A stretch of DNA of 64,000 nucleotides from Marinimicrobium sp. C6131 (GCF_026153455.1 NZ_CP110629.1:2046001-2110000), one strand, 5' to 3'. Counted from the first letter of the stretch, positions 34,891 through 43,295 are shown. Program-made: numbers and translations. The notes: generated from the letters alone by a model not told the origin.

Positions 34891-36294
34891 ATGAGCAAAA
34901 TCCTGATCGTTGAAGACGAACCCATCATCCGCACCGCGTTGCGCCGCCTGCTGGAGCGCAACAAGTACGAGGTGAGCGAAGCGCCCTCGGTCAAAGAGGC
35001 CACCGGCAAGTTCACCCTCGCGGATTTTGACCTGATCATCAGCGACCTCAGACTGCCCGGCGCGCCCGGGACCGACCTGATCAAGCTCGCCGACAGCGTG
35101 CCCGTGCTGATCATGACCAGCTACGCCAGCCTGCGCTCGGCCGTGGATTCCATGCGCATGGGCGCGGTGGACTACATCGCCAAGCCGTTCGACCACGAAG
35201 AGATGGTCACCGCCGTCAAGCGGGTCATTGGCAAGGCCAACGCCGCCAACCTGCAAAAACACAGCTCCACCACCGCCAGCCATGCCATTGCCGGCATGAT
35301 CGGCGCCAGTGATGTGATGCACGACCTGTACAACCGGATTCACAAGGTGGCCCCCACCAAGGCCACCGTGCTGGTTCACGGCGAAACCGGTACCGGTAAG
35401 GAGCTGGTGGCCCGGGCCCTCCATGAAGAGAGCCCGCGCCGGGAAAAGACCATGATTTCCGTCAACTGTGCGGCCATCCCGGAAACCCTGATTGAATCCG
35501 AGCTGTTCGGCCACGAAAAAGGCGCTTTCACCGGTGCCGCCAGCACCCGTGAGGGCCTGGTGGCGGCGGCCGACGGCAGCACGTTGTTCCTCGATGAGAT
35601 TGGCGAACTGCCCCTGGAGGCCCAGGCGCGCCTGCTGCGGGTCCTGCAGGAGGGCGAGGTACGTCCGATCGGCTCGGTGGAGTCCCACAAGGTGGATGTC
35701 CGCCTGGTGGCCGCCACCCACCGGGACCTGCGCAAACTGGCTCAGGAGGGCAAGTTCCGGGAGGACCTTTACTTCCGCATCAACGTGGTGCAGCTGGAGC
35801 TGCCCCCGCTGCGCGACCGGGGCAAAGACATCATCACCCTGGCCGAGGCCCTGCTGGCCCGCTATTGCCAGGAAATGGAAAAGCCCAACCTGAAGCTGTC
35901 CCCCGAAGCGGTGCAGGCCATTACCACCTACACCTGGCCGGGGAATGTGCGTGAGTTGGAAAACGCCATGCAGCGTGCAGTCATCCTGTGCGAAGACACC
36001 CAGGAAATCAGTCACGAGCTGTTGGATATTGATCTGGATCTGGTGCGTTTTGAAGAGGATGACGAGGACGATACGCGCTCCTCACCCGAGCGCATCCAAC
36101 CGCGCGGCAAAGCGCCCCAAGACCCGAACGAAGATCTCTCTCTGGAAGACTACTTCCAGCGCTTCGTGCTCGAGCATCAGGACACCATGAGCGAAACCGA
36201 GCTGGCCCGCAAACTGGGTGTCAGCCGCAAGTGTCTCTGGGAGCGTCGGCAGCGCTTCGGCATTCCCCGCAACAAGGCCGCCGGCGCCAAGTAA
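34891..36294 (+). CDS. cbrB: Sigma54-dependent response regulator CbrB
   Basis: A 467-aa NtrC-type activator. The receiver domain starts MSKILIVEDEPIIRTAL and holds the phospho-acceptor Asp 52 in IISDLRLPG. The AAA+ domain carries Walker A GETGTGKE, the sigma54 contact loop GAFTGA, Walker B LFLDEIGELP, and RDLYFRINV-type switch residues (REDLYFRINV). A Fis-type helix-turn-helix closes the protein (TMSETELARKLGVSRKCLWERRQRFGIPR). In Pseudomonas CbrB switches on crcZ from GTTAC-type sites; such sites and a -24/-12 promoter stand directly downstream. Confidence 0.94.
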   Translation: MSKILIVEDEPIIRTALRRLLERNKYEVSEAPSVKEATGKFTLADFDLIISDLRLPGAPGTDLIKLADSVPVLIMTSYASLRSAVDSMRMGAVDYIAKPFDHEEMVTAVKRVIGKANAANLQKHSSTTASHAIAGMIGASDVMHDLYNRIHKVAPTKATVLVHGETGTGKELVARALHEESPRREKTMISVNCAAIPETLIESELFGHEKGAFTGAASTREGLVAAADGSTLFLDEIGELPLEAQARLLRVLQEGEVRPIGSVESHKVDVRLVAATHRDLRKLAQEGKFREDLYFRINVVQLELPPLRDRGKDIITLAEALLARYCQEMEKPNLKLSPEAVQAITTYTWPGNVRELENAMQRAVILCEDTQEISHELLDIDLDLVRFEEDDEDDTRSSPERIQPRGKAPQDPNEDLSLEDYFQRFVLEHQDTMSETELARKLGVSRKCLWERRQRFGIPRNKAAGAK

Positions 36295-36369
36295 ACCCCT
36301 TCTCCTCTCCTTTTCTCGATCCTTCGGCGCACATCCTCAGCGCCGGAGGGCTCTGCCTGTCTAACGGCC

Positions 36370-36517
36370 GTAACACCTGAAAAGACCTCTAATGCGCCAT
36401 AAAAAAGATTTAGGCGCCATAAGCGTTACGCAGGGTTACCCCCGGCAAAGGCTGTTACCTGCACCAGAGTTGTTACCCCCCACAACCGACGTAACAGTCT
36501 GGCTCAGGAACTGTAAC
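36370..36517 (+). promoter_or_regulatory. Cluster of GTTAC/GTAAC sites, candidate CbrB upstream activating sequence
   Basis: GTTAC occurs at 36425, 36435, 36454 and 36472; GTAAC at 36370, 36491 and 36513. The pair at 36472 and 36491 forms GTTAC-N14-GTAAC. The cluster ends 75 bases before the -24 element, a normal enhancer distance. From memory, CbrB sites in Pseudomonas are GTTAC-type inverted repeats; assignment to CbrB here is by that match and by position behind cbrB. Confidence 0.7.
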
Positions 36518-36592
36518 CGTTCGAAATGGATCAGGATGACGAGAGATCATACAAATAAACTAACTTATTGATTTTATTGAACTTTACATTTC

Positions 36593-36608
36593 TGGCACGG
36601 GACGTGCT
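36593..36608 (+). promoter_or_regulatory. Sigma54 (-24/-12) promoter of the CrcZ-like RNA
   Basis: TGGCACG-N4-GTGCT matches the sigma54 consensus TGGCACG-N4-TTGCW at all but one position; the invariant GG and GC are correctly 12 bases apart. Transcription should begin near 36619, at the first base of GCACATAAC. Confidence 0.75.
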
Positions 36609-36618
36609 CTATATCCGG

Positions 36619-37030
36619 GCACATAACAACAACAAACAATAAAAAGCACGCCAACAATAACAACAACAAACAATAAGAAATGAAACGAACATAATTACAA
36701 CAATAGACAATAAGAAAAGAAGAAGTTCAAAAATAACAACAACAAACAATAAAAAACGAAAGCAGCATAATAACGACAAGAAACAATAAAAATAGAAACG
36801 TAAATAATAATAACGAAACAACAATAAAAAGAAGCGAAAGCCTTGTGCTTTACGCCCATAAAAAAATGATAATGATAACTACACAAGAAAAGCGGAAAGA
36901 CTGACTAGACACTGGAGCGGGATTGCAAGCACGCACACTTGATACGAGGGCACGGACGCGCCGATTTGCAGGCCAAAGGAACCTTGGCGAATCGATCCCA
37001 CGGGAAAGCTTCGGCTTTCCCGTTTTGCTT
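36619..37030 (+). ncRNA. crcZ: CrcZ-like Hfq-sequestering small RNA
   Basis: About 410 bases from the sigma54 start to a strong terminator, with no credible ORF on either strand. The first 210 bases are extremely A-rich. AAYAAYAA motifs (the Hfq distal-face type called CA motifs) occur in clusters at 36625-36642, 36653-36676, 36732-36752, 36782-36789 and 36803-36827. The 20-mer ATAACAACAACAAACAATAA is present three times exactly (36623, 36657, 36733). In Pseudomonas, CrcZ is CbrB/sigma54-activated, about 407 bases long, lies between cbrB and pcnB, and titrates Hfq/Crc to lift catabolite repression. All these traits are reproduced here. Identity is inferred from context and motif content, not from alignment. 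Confidence 0.85.
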
Positions 37031-37031
37031 T
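37000..37031 (+). terminator. UUCG-loop terminator of the CrcZ-like RNA
   Basis: ACGGGAAAGC (37000-37009) and GCTTTCCCGT (37014-37023) form a perfect 10-bp stem closed by the stable tetraloop TTCG and followed by TTTTGCTTT. Confidence 0.85.
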
Positions 37032-37162
37032 CTGGCCCCCGTCAGCTCCGGCCCCTCGCGGCCCCCAACGTTTCCACCATCCCCCGCCCGTGCTAAACTG
37101 CCCGGCTTTCAGACTCGAGCCCGGCACGGCTGCCGGCGAAAGCACCCACTGACAGTAACCCA

Positions 37163-38509
37163 ATGCCCATGCTTAGACGGCTTATCGACAAACTGCGACC
37201 ACGTTCCACCACCCCTCGACTCCGGGTTGTCCCCCGCGACCAGCACAACGTCTCCCGCCGCGACATCAGTCAGGCGGCCTTGCGTATCATGAAGCGCCTG
37301 GAAGACGCGGGTTATCAGGCCTTTCTGGTCGGCGGCGGCGTGCGGGACCTGCTACTGGGAGGCCACCCCAAAGACTTCGACGTGGCCACCGATGCCACGC
37401 CGGAGCAGATCAAGCGCCTGTTCCGCGGAGCCCGCATCATTGGTCGGCGCTTTCAGATCGTGCACGTACGCATGGGACGGGAGATCATCGAGGTCACCAC
37501 CTTCCGGGGCCATCACGAGCAGTCCCGCAGTGAAGACGGCATGCTCCTGCGGGACAACGTGTATGGCTCGCTGGAAACTGACGCCGTGCGGCGGGACTTC
37601 ACCGTCAATGCGCTCTACTACACCCTCAATGACTTTGCCATCCATGACTATACCGGCGGCCTGAAAGACCTGGAGCGGCGTACCCTGCGCATTATCGGCG
37701 ATCCGGACACCCGGTATAAGGAAGACCCGGTGCGGATGCTGCGCGCGGTGCGGTTCGCCGCCAAATTGGGCTTCCAGATTGAACCCGGCACGGCCAACCC
37801 GATTCTGGAGCTGGGCGAGCTGCTGCGCAACATCCCCCCGGCCCGCCTGTTTGAAGAAGTATTGAAGCTGTTCATGGCCGGTTCGGCCACCGCCACCTTC
37901 ACACTGATGCGCGATTACCGCCTACTCGAGCACCTGTTTCCCGCGACCGAAGCCGCCCTGCAGGCCGGCGATGAGCTGGGACTGGCCCTGATCGAGGAAA
38001 CCATGGCCAACACCGACAAGCGGGTGCGGGCCGACAAGCCGGTGACCCCGGCGTTTATCTACGCCGCCCTGCTCTGGCCCCCGATGCGCGCCCGGGCCGA
38101 CGAGCTGACCAAACACATGCCGCCGCAAGCGGCCTATCAGCAGGCCGCCACCGAGGTCATCGGTCAACAACTCGGACACACCGCCCTGCCCAAGCGCTTC
38201 CTGATTCCCATGCGGGAAATGTGGGACATGCAACACCGCCTGGTCCAGCGTCGCCACCCCCAGCGGCTGCTGGAACAACCCCGCTTCCGCGCCGCTTACG
38301 ACTTCCTGATTCTGCGCGAAGCGGCCGGCGAACGCCTGGACGGCGCGGGCAGCTGGTGGACCCGATTCCAGGAAGTCGATGAGCCGGAGCAGCAGAAAAT
38401 GATCGCCGAGGCCCGCCGCCAGACACCGGACGGCAAAAGTGGACGGCGACGCAACCGGAAACGGCGCGCGCCCCGCCAGGAAAGTCCGACACCCAGTTCC
38501 CAGGACTGA
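37163..38509 (+). CDS. pcnB: Poly(A) polymerase I
   Basis: A 448-aa class II nucleotidyltransferase that adds 3' poly(A) tails, marking RNAs for decay. The catalytic domain contains AFLVGGGVRDLLLGGHPKDFDVATDATPEQIKRLF with the metal-binding DxD, and RRDFTVNALYY. The RNA-binding neck follows (DLERRTLRIIGDPDTRYKEDPVRMLRAVRFAAKLGF). The basic C-terminal tail (GRRRNRKRRAPRQ) is typical of PcnB and separates it from the CCA-adding enzyme. The start is ATG 37163. It sits directly after the CrcZ-like gene as in Pseudomonas and precedes folK by two bases. Confidence 0.94.
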   Translation: MPMLRRLIDKLRPRSTTPRLRVVPRDQHNVSRRDISQAALRIMKRLEDAGYQAFLVGGGVRDLLLGGHPKDFDVATDATPEQIKRLFRGARIIGRRFQIVHVRMGREIIEVTTFRGHHEQSRSEDGMLLRDNVYGSLETDAVRRDFTVNALYYTLNDFAIHDYTGGLKDLERRTLRIIGDPDTRYKEDPVRMLRAVRFAAKLGFQIEPGTANPILELGELLRNIPPARLFEEVLKLFMAGSATATFTLMRDYRLLEHLFPATEAALQAGDELGLALIEETMANTDKRVRADKPVTPAFIYAALLWPPMRARADELTKHMPPQAAYQQAATEVIGQQLGHTALPKRFLIPMREMWDMQHRLVQRRHPQRLLEQPRFRAAYDFLILREAAGERLDGAGSWWTRFQEVDEPEQQKMIAEARRQTPDGKSGRRRNRKRRAPRQESPTPSSQD

Positions 38510-38511
38510 GC

Positions 38512-39012
38512 GTGCACACCTGTTATATCGGCCTCGGCAGCAACCTGGACGACCCGCCCGGGCAACTGAGCCGCGCCCTCGAGGCATTGGCCCGGCTCCC
38601 GGAAAGCACTCTGGTGACGTGCTCACCGCTGTATTCCAGTAAACCGGTCGGTCCGCCCCAGCCGGACTATCTGAACGCCGTCGCCCGCCTCGATACCCGC
38701 CTGGAGCCGCTGGCGCTGCTCGATGCCCTGCAGAGCATCGAGCAGGCCCACCAACGGGTGCGCGTGCAACACTGGGGCCCGAGAACCCTGGACCTGGACC
38801 TGCTGCTCTACGGCGACGAGATCCTGAACACACCACGCCTGACCGTTCCCCACCCGGAAATGACCGGGCGTGCCTTTGTCCTTTATCCATTGGCGGATAT
38901 CGCCCCGCACTTGACCCTTCCCACAGGCACCTCACTTGCGTCATTATTGAAGACCTGTCCGTTCGAAGGGCTGGAGCGGTTTCACCCTGACAGTCAACAC
39001 CGGGAGTCGTAA
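38512..39012 (+). CDS. folK: HPPK, 6-hydroxymethyl-dihydropterin pyrophosphokinase
   Basis: A 166-aa enzyme of folate synthesis. It starts with GTG at 38512 giving MHTCYIGLGSNLDDPPGQL, and has the HPPK signature WGPRTLDLDLLLYGDE and PHPEMTGRAFVLYPLADIAP. Gap to pcnB is two bases, so translation is probably coupled. The next gene begins three bases after its stop. Confidence 0.94.
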   Translation: MHTCYIGLGSNLDDPPGQLSRALEALARLPESTLVTCSPLYSSKPVGPPQPDYLNAVARLDTRLEPLALLDALQSIEQAHQRVRVQHWGPRTLDLDLLLYGDEILNTPRLTVPHPEMTGRAFVLYPLADIAPHLTLPTGTSLASLLKTCPFEGLERFHPDSQHRES

Positions 39013-39015
39013 CGC

Positions 39016-39699
39016 GTGGCAGCGATGTTTGACGATCAACAACTGGACTTTTCCCAGGCCGACCTTCCCCGCTACATTGCCGTGGAAGGGCCGATTGGTG
39101 TCGGGAAAACCACCCTGGCCAAAAATCTGGCCCAACTTTTCAACTACGACGTACTGCTTGAGCAGCCGGAAGAGAACCCGTTTCTGGAGCGTTTCTACCG
39201 CTCCCCGAAAACCGCCGCCCTGCAGACTCAACTGTTCTTTCTGTTCCAACGTGCCAACCAGCTTGAGCAACTGCGTCAGAACGACATGTTCGAGCCGGTG
39301 CGAGTCGCCGATTTTCTGATCGAGAAGGATCAGCTGTTCGCCCAGGTAACCCTGGACGATGACGAGCTGGCCATCTACCAGCAGGTGTACGATCGGCTCA
39401 CGCTGGATGCCCCCCGACCCGATCTGGTGATTTATCTTCAGGCCCCCTCGCGCGTTCTGAATGAGCGCATCCGCGAGCGCGGTATCGCCAGCGAACAGCA
39501 CATCAGCCCGGAATACATTGAGGCCCTGAACGAGGCCTACACCCAGTTTTTTCACTATTACGACAGCTCACCCCTGCTGATCGTCAACGCCCAGGACCTG
39601 GATCTGGCCCGAAACCGGGAACACTTCCAGCAACTGATCGAGACCCTGTTAACCATCAAGAGCGGGCGCCACTACTACAACCCGACGCCCGCCCTCTAA
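39016..39699 (+). CDS. Deoxynucleoside kinase
   Basis: A 227-aa P-loop kinase of the deoxyguanosine/deoxyadenosine kinase type. Walker A is YIAVEGPIGVGKTTLAKNLAQ, followed by LLEQPEENPFLERFY (substrate Glu), the ERS-like substrate loop replaced by PVRVADFLIEKD, and YLQAPSRVLNERIRERGI containing the lid arginines. GTG at 39016 has GGGAG nine bases upstream and is chosen over ATG 39025. Its place between folK and panB is common in Cellvibrio-like genomes to my recollection. It salvages deoxynucleosides; base preference cannot be told from sequence. Confidence 0.85.
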   Translation: MAAMFDDQQLDFSQADLPRYIAVEGPIGVGKTTLAKNLAQLFNYDVLLEQPEENPFLERFYRSPKTAALQTQLFFLFQRANQLEQLRQNDMFEPVRVADFLIEKDQLFAQVTLDDDELAIYQQVYDRLTLDAPRPDLVIYLQAPSRVLNERIRERGIASEQHISPEYIEALNEAYTQFFHYYDSSPLLIVNAQDLDLARNREHFQQLIETLLTIKSGRHYYNPTPAL

Positions 39700-39718
39700 G
39701 CCCGTTGCGGAGAATCCT

Positions 39719-40543
39719 ATGCCTTACGGAGCCAACGCCGATACCGCCCTGAACAAACCCGTTACCGTCAAAACCCTGCAGAAACTCAAGGGCTCCGACG
39801 AGAAATTTGTGGTGGTGGCCCTGTACGATGCCCCCATGGCCGCCATGGCCCAGAAATGCGGCGTCGAGGTGGTGTTGGTGGGCGACTCCCTGGGCATGAC
39901 CGTGCTCGGCTACCAGAGCACCATTCCGGTCACCATGGAGCAGATGATCTACCACGTGGAAGCCGTGGCCCGGGGCAATCAAAAATCCCTGATCATCGCC
40001 GACCTGCCCTTCATGACCTACGCCACCCTGGACGACGCGCTGAAAAACGCCACCCGGCTGATGCAGGCCGGCGCCCAGATGATCAAAATCGAAGGCGGCC
40101 GCTGGCTGAGCGAGACCGTGCGCCGCCTGTCCGAATGCGGCATCCCCGTCTGTGCCCACCTGGGCCTGACGCCCCAGTCGGTCAATAAATTCGGGGGCTT
40201 CCGGGTGCAGGGGCGGGACGCCGCCCAGGCCGATGAAATCGCCGAAGACGCCGCACTGTTGGCCGAAGCCGGCGCCGACCTGGTGGTGCTGGAATGCGTG
40301 CCCTCGGCCCTGGCCGCACGAATCACGCAAAACACCCCGATACCGACCATCGGCATCGGCGCCGGCCGGGAGACCGACGCACAAGTGCTGGTGATCAATG
40401 ACATTCTGGGCCTGACCGAGCAGCCCCCGAAATTTTCCAAAAACTTCCTGACCGAAGCCGGCGATATTCCCGGCGCCATGAAAAAGTACGTCGCCGACGT
40501 CAAGTCCGGCGTCTTCCCTGGCGACGACCATATATTTCTGTAA
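39719..40543 (+). CDS. panB: Ketopantoate hydroxymethyltransferase
   Basis: A 274-aa TIM-barrel enzyme making ketopantoate for pantothenate and CoA. Motifs are VTVKTLQKLKGSDEKFVVVALYDAPMA, VLVGDSLGMTVLGYQSTIPVTMEQM with metal-binding Asp residues, AHLGLTPQSVNKFGGFRVQGR and IGIGAGRETDAQVLVINDILGL. The usual next gene, panC, is missing; a pectate lyase gene follows instead, so the pantothenate pair has been split here. Confidence 0.96.
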   Translation: MPYGANADTALNKPVTVKTLQKLKGSDEKFVVVALYDAPMAAMAQKCGVEVVLVGDSLGMTVLGYQSTIPVTMEQMIYHVEAVARGNQKSLIIADLPFMTYATLDDALKNATRLMQAGAQMIKIEGGRWLSETVRRLSECGIPVCAHLGLTPQSVNKFGGFRVQGRDAAQADEIAEDAALLAEAGADLVVLECVPSALAARITQNTPIPTIGIGAGRETDAQVLVINDILGLTEQPPKFSKNFLTEAGDIPGAMKKYVADVKSGVFPGDDHIFL

Positions 40544-40657
40544 ACTGTAATCGCGATACCAGAAAAACCGGCACCCACCCCAAACCACAACATCAACCCG
40601 GGTGCCGTGGCTCCTCGGAGCCACCCATAAAAATAGACCGTGAGAGTGAGAGACACT

Positions 40658-41857
40658 ATGAACATACGCATCCCCGCCTGGTGGGCGGTACTGGGCTGCA
40701 CCACCCTTTTGTCGGGTTGCCAGAATCAATCGGCCGAACCGGAACCCGCCGACGCCATCGCCGCCCCCGACACAGCCTGGGAAGATTACCGGGCCCGCTC
40801 CGACCACTGGCGCGCGGTCGACCGGGACTTTATCCGCAGTGAAGTGGCGGCCGAGGGCCTCGACAGCCCCAAACGCCCCGCCCGCACCCACCGCTTCGGG
40901 TTCGACCCCAACCAGCCCACCGAGTGGTACACCACCGAGGAAGGCCGCCGAATCGCCGACATCGTGGTGTCTTTTCAGACCCCCTCCGGCGGCTGGTCCA
41001 AACGCACCGATATGAGCAAGCGTCCGCGCCAGCCCGGCGAGCACTTCGGGTATGAATTCAGCTACATTCCCACCTTCGACAACGGCGCCACCACCACCCA
41101 GATCGAGGTGCTGGCCAGAGCACACACCGTCACCGGAGATCCGCGCTACCTGGAAGCCTATGTCCACGGGGTTGAGCTGATACTGGAAGCCCAGTACCCC
41201 AATGGCGGCTGGCCCCAGACGTTCCCCCTGCGCGGCGGTTACCACGACTACATCACCTACAACGATCAGGTGATGGAAAACAATATGACCGTGTTGCACC
41301 GGGTCAGCCTGGGCAAAGCGCCGTTCGCGCAGGCCCCGAACGACCTGCGGACGGAAGCTGCCGCCGCCCTCGACCGGGCCCTGGACGCCGCACTGGCCAC
41401 GCAGGTGGTGGTGAACGGCAAGCCCACCCTGTGGGGCGGTCAGCATGACCCCAGGACCCTGGAGCCCATGAAAGCCCGCGCCTATGAAATGGTCGCCCTG
41501 GCCACTGCCGAGAGTGTCTCCCTGCTGGACTTCATGATGGATCTGGACGATCCCTCCGCCGAGATACAACACGCCATCCACTCCGCCATGGCGTGGTATG
41601 AACACAACGTGATCACCGGCTACCGCTGGGACACCGACACCCGGGAAATCGTCCCCGACGCGGACGCCCCCCCGCTCTGGTCCCGCTTTGCCGAAATCGG
41701 CACCAACCGCCCCCTGTTTGGCGACCGGGACCACTCGGTGCACTACGACATCAAAGACATTTCCATGGAGCGCCGCGAAGGCTACGGCTGGTACACCACC
41801 GCACCGGGTGAGGTCCTGGAAAAATACGAAGACTGGAAGCGGCGCTTTCCGCGTTAA
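40658..41857 (+). CDS. Lipoprotein pectate lyase, PL10 family
   Basis: A 399-aa predicted lipoprotein; start ATG 40658 gives a signal ending LLSGC (Cys 21). The domain is helical toroid, not beta-helix. The strings IVVSFQTPSGGWSKRTDMSK, YIPTFDNGATTTQIEVLARAH, EAQYPNGGWPQTFPLRGGYHDYITYNDQVM and GGQHDPRTLEPMKARAYEM are hallmarks of PL10, including the catalytic Arg region (TLEPMKARAYE) and calcium-binding Asp residues. PL10 enzymes cleave polygalacturonate by beta-elimination. Two adjacent hairpins (40582-40623) lie in the leader. It converges with the oxidoreductase gene with a 4-base overlap at the stops. Confidence 0.88.
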   Translation: MNIRIPAWWAVLGCTTLLSGCQNQSAEPEPADAIAAPDTAWEDYRARSDHWRAVDRDFIRSEVAAEGLDSPKRPARTHRFGFDPNQPTEWYTTEEGRRIADIVVSFQTPSGGWSKRTDMSKRPRQPGEHFGYEFSYIPTFDNGATTTQIEVLARAHTVTGDPRYLEAYVHGVELILEAQYPNGGWPQTFPLRGGYHDYITYNDQVMENNMTVLHRVSLGKAPFAQAPNDLRTEAAAALDRALDAALATQVVVNGKPTLWGGQHDPRTLEPMKARAYEMVALATAESVSLLDFMMDLDDPSAEIQHAIHSAMAWYEHNVITGYRWDTDTREIVPDADAPPLWSRFAEIGTNRPLFGDRDHSVHYDIKDISMERREGYGWYTTAPGEVLEKYEDWKRRFPR

Positions 41858-42831
41858 ACCGCGTTCTGATAGGTCGACAGAATCAGCTCCGTGGTCAGTC
41901 GGGCCGAGGCCGCTCCCGCCAGCGGCTCGCGGCCATCCCGGACGGCCGCCTCAAAATCCTCAATGATCGCCTGATGCGCGGTGCTGTCCGTCACCGCCGC
42001 GCTGGTGGCGCCGTCATGTTGGTAATGGTTCCCGGGCGCACTCGGATTATCCACTCCGTCCACGGCCCACTGGGTCACCACATCATCGGTCAGGGTGAAG
42101 CTGCCGCGCTCGGCATGCACCTCCATCCGCGCCGCAAAACCCGGCCGGGCCGCCGTAGAGGCCACCACAGTGCCAATCATCCCATCCTTGTGACGCATCA
42201 GCGCCGCACCGTGATCCTCCGCCTCGATATCGTGCGCAAAGGTCCCCAGCATACTGACCACCTGCCCGGGCAAACCGAACAGCCAGGTGTAAATATCCAG
42301 GTTATGGCAGGCCTGCTGCATAAAGGGACCGCCACCATCCAGCGCCAGGCCACCGCGATAATCGCCACTGTCATAGTAGGCCTGATCCCGATAAAACTTG
42401 GCCGCCAGATCCACCGCGTAAATCCGCCCGAAGGCGCCCTGCTCGATCAACGCTTTGATCGCCTGATTGTCCGGCCGGGTGCGCCGCTGATAACAGACCG
42501 CCAGCACCACGCCCGCCTTATCACAGGCGTCGGTCATCCGGTCCATCGCCTCGATACTGATATCCAGCGGCTTCTCGGTCAGCACATGCTTGCCCCGCGC
42601 CGCCGCGTCGATCGCCCCCTGATGATGCAACCCGTTGGGCGTGGCCAGAATCACCGCATCGAAATCGGTATCCACCGCGTCAATCGAAGGCCACACCGGC
42701 AGCGTCGGTGCCGCCGACAGTGGCCGCCCGGAACGGGACACCGCCCCCACCAGCTCACTGCCCGGCCGCTCGGCCAGCGCGTTGACATAAGTATTGCTGA
42801 TATTCCCGGTGCCCACGACCACATAGCGCAT
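41854..42831 (-). CDS. Gfo/Idh/MocA-family oxidoreductase
   Basis: A 325-aa NAD(P)-dependent sugar-type dehydrogenase. The Rossmann start MRYVVVGTGNISNTYVNAL is followed by VILATPNGLHHQGAIDAAARGKHVLTEKPLDI with the catalytic Lys in EKPLD. DGGGPFMQQACHNLDIYTWLFG carries the substrate-site His. ATG 42831 with AGGAGG upstream is chosen. It overlaps the stop of the upstream NTF2-like gene by one base, so the pair is coupled. Substrate unknown; action on a uronic-acid or sugar derivative is a guess from the neighbouring pectate lyase. Confidence 0.82.
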   Translation of the reverse strand: MRYVVVGTGNISNTYVNALAERPGSELVGAVSRSGRPLSAAPTLPVWPSIDAVDTDFDAVILATPNGLHHQGAIDAAARGKHVLTEKPLDISIEAMDRMTDACDKAGVVLAVCYQRRTRPDNQAIKALIEQGAFGRIYAVDLAAKFYRDQAYYDSGDYRGGLALDGGGPFMQQACHNLDIYTWLFGLPGQVVSMLGTFAHDIEAEDHGAALMRHKDGMIGTVVASTAARPGFAARMEVHAERGSFTLTDDVVTQWAVDGVDNPSAPGNHYQHDGATSAAVTDSTAHQAIIEDFEAAVRDGREPLAGAASARLTTELILSTYQNAV

Positions 42832-43295
42832 CAGTGCACCTCCTCTTCCGAACTCCAGACCTTCATGGTCTGATTCGAGAGCAGGTGACATTCACCCTCC
42901 ACCAAAACGTAGGTGCGCATGAAGTGATACTTGTTGCCCCGCACCTCACCGCCCTCTTCCTGAGGCGCCTTCTCTACCGTGGTAAAGCCACTGAGCACTG
43001 CCGTGTTATCCAGACGCCGATACGCCACCTGCTCCGAACGACGGGCCAAGGGCACTTCATGCCCCTCACCCAATCGACCGACCAGCGTCGCTTTATCCTC
43101 CGCCGCCACGGCATGGTTGTGCACCCAGACAAAGTCATCGGCCAGAAGAACGCGCATAAACTCGGGATTGCCCACCCGCAGCGCGTCTTCATACTGGCCA
43201 TCCAGCCGCTTGAGGGCGTCGGCTTCCAGGCAGTCAGCGGCAAACGCCGTGGTGGAACACAGAACAAGCGCCGCAGCGCCAAGGCAGGTTTTCAT
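42831..43295 (-). CDS. Secreted NTF2-like (DUF4440/SnoaL-type) protein
   Basis: A 154-aa protein with a cleavable signal peptide (MKTCLGAAALVLCSTTAFAA). The remainder follows the NTF2-like pattern: LKRLDGQYEDALRVGNPEFMRVLLADDFVWVHNHAVAAEDKATLVGRL, then a beta sheet ending KYHFMRTYVLVEGECHLLSNQTMKVW. Family members are small ligand-binding or isomerase-like proteins with varied roles. Translationally linked to the oxidoreductase. Function unknown. Confidence 0.65.
   Translation of the reverse strand: MKTCLGAAALVLCSTTAFAADCLEADALKRLDGQYEDALRVGNPEFMRVLLADDFVWVHNHAVAAEDKATLVGRLGEGHEVPLARRSEQVAYRRLDNTAVLSGFTTVEKAPQEEGGEVRGNKYHFMRTYVLVEGECHLLSNQTMKVWSSEEEVH

Noticed and set aside
36619..36830. CRISPR array or tandem satellite
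   Set aside because: The three 20-base units are unevenly spaced (34 and 76 bases apart), without unique spacers of constant length and without cas genes.
36609..36886. Minus-strand ORFs of 60-70 residues, very rich in Phe, Leu, Tyr and Val, across the A-rich RNA
   Set aside because: They are simply the reverse reading of AAC/AAT repeats. Composition is extreme, there is no ribosome site, and the region is better explained as the CrcZ-like RNA.
40582..40623. Terminator after panB
   Set aside because: Two good hairpins (CGGCACCC/GGGTGCCG and GTGGCTCC/GGAGCCAC) are present, but no T run follows; left as structure in the PL10 leader.
39656..41743. 695-residue open frame on the minus strand opposite panB and the PL10 gene
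   Set aside because: It spans two well-supported genes and an intergenic gap, and reads as Gly/Val/His-rich shadow sequence without a domain.
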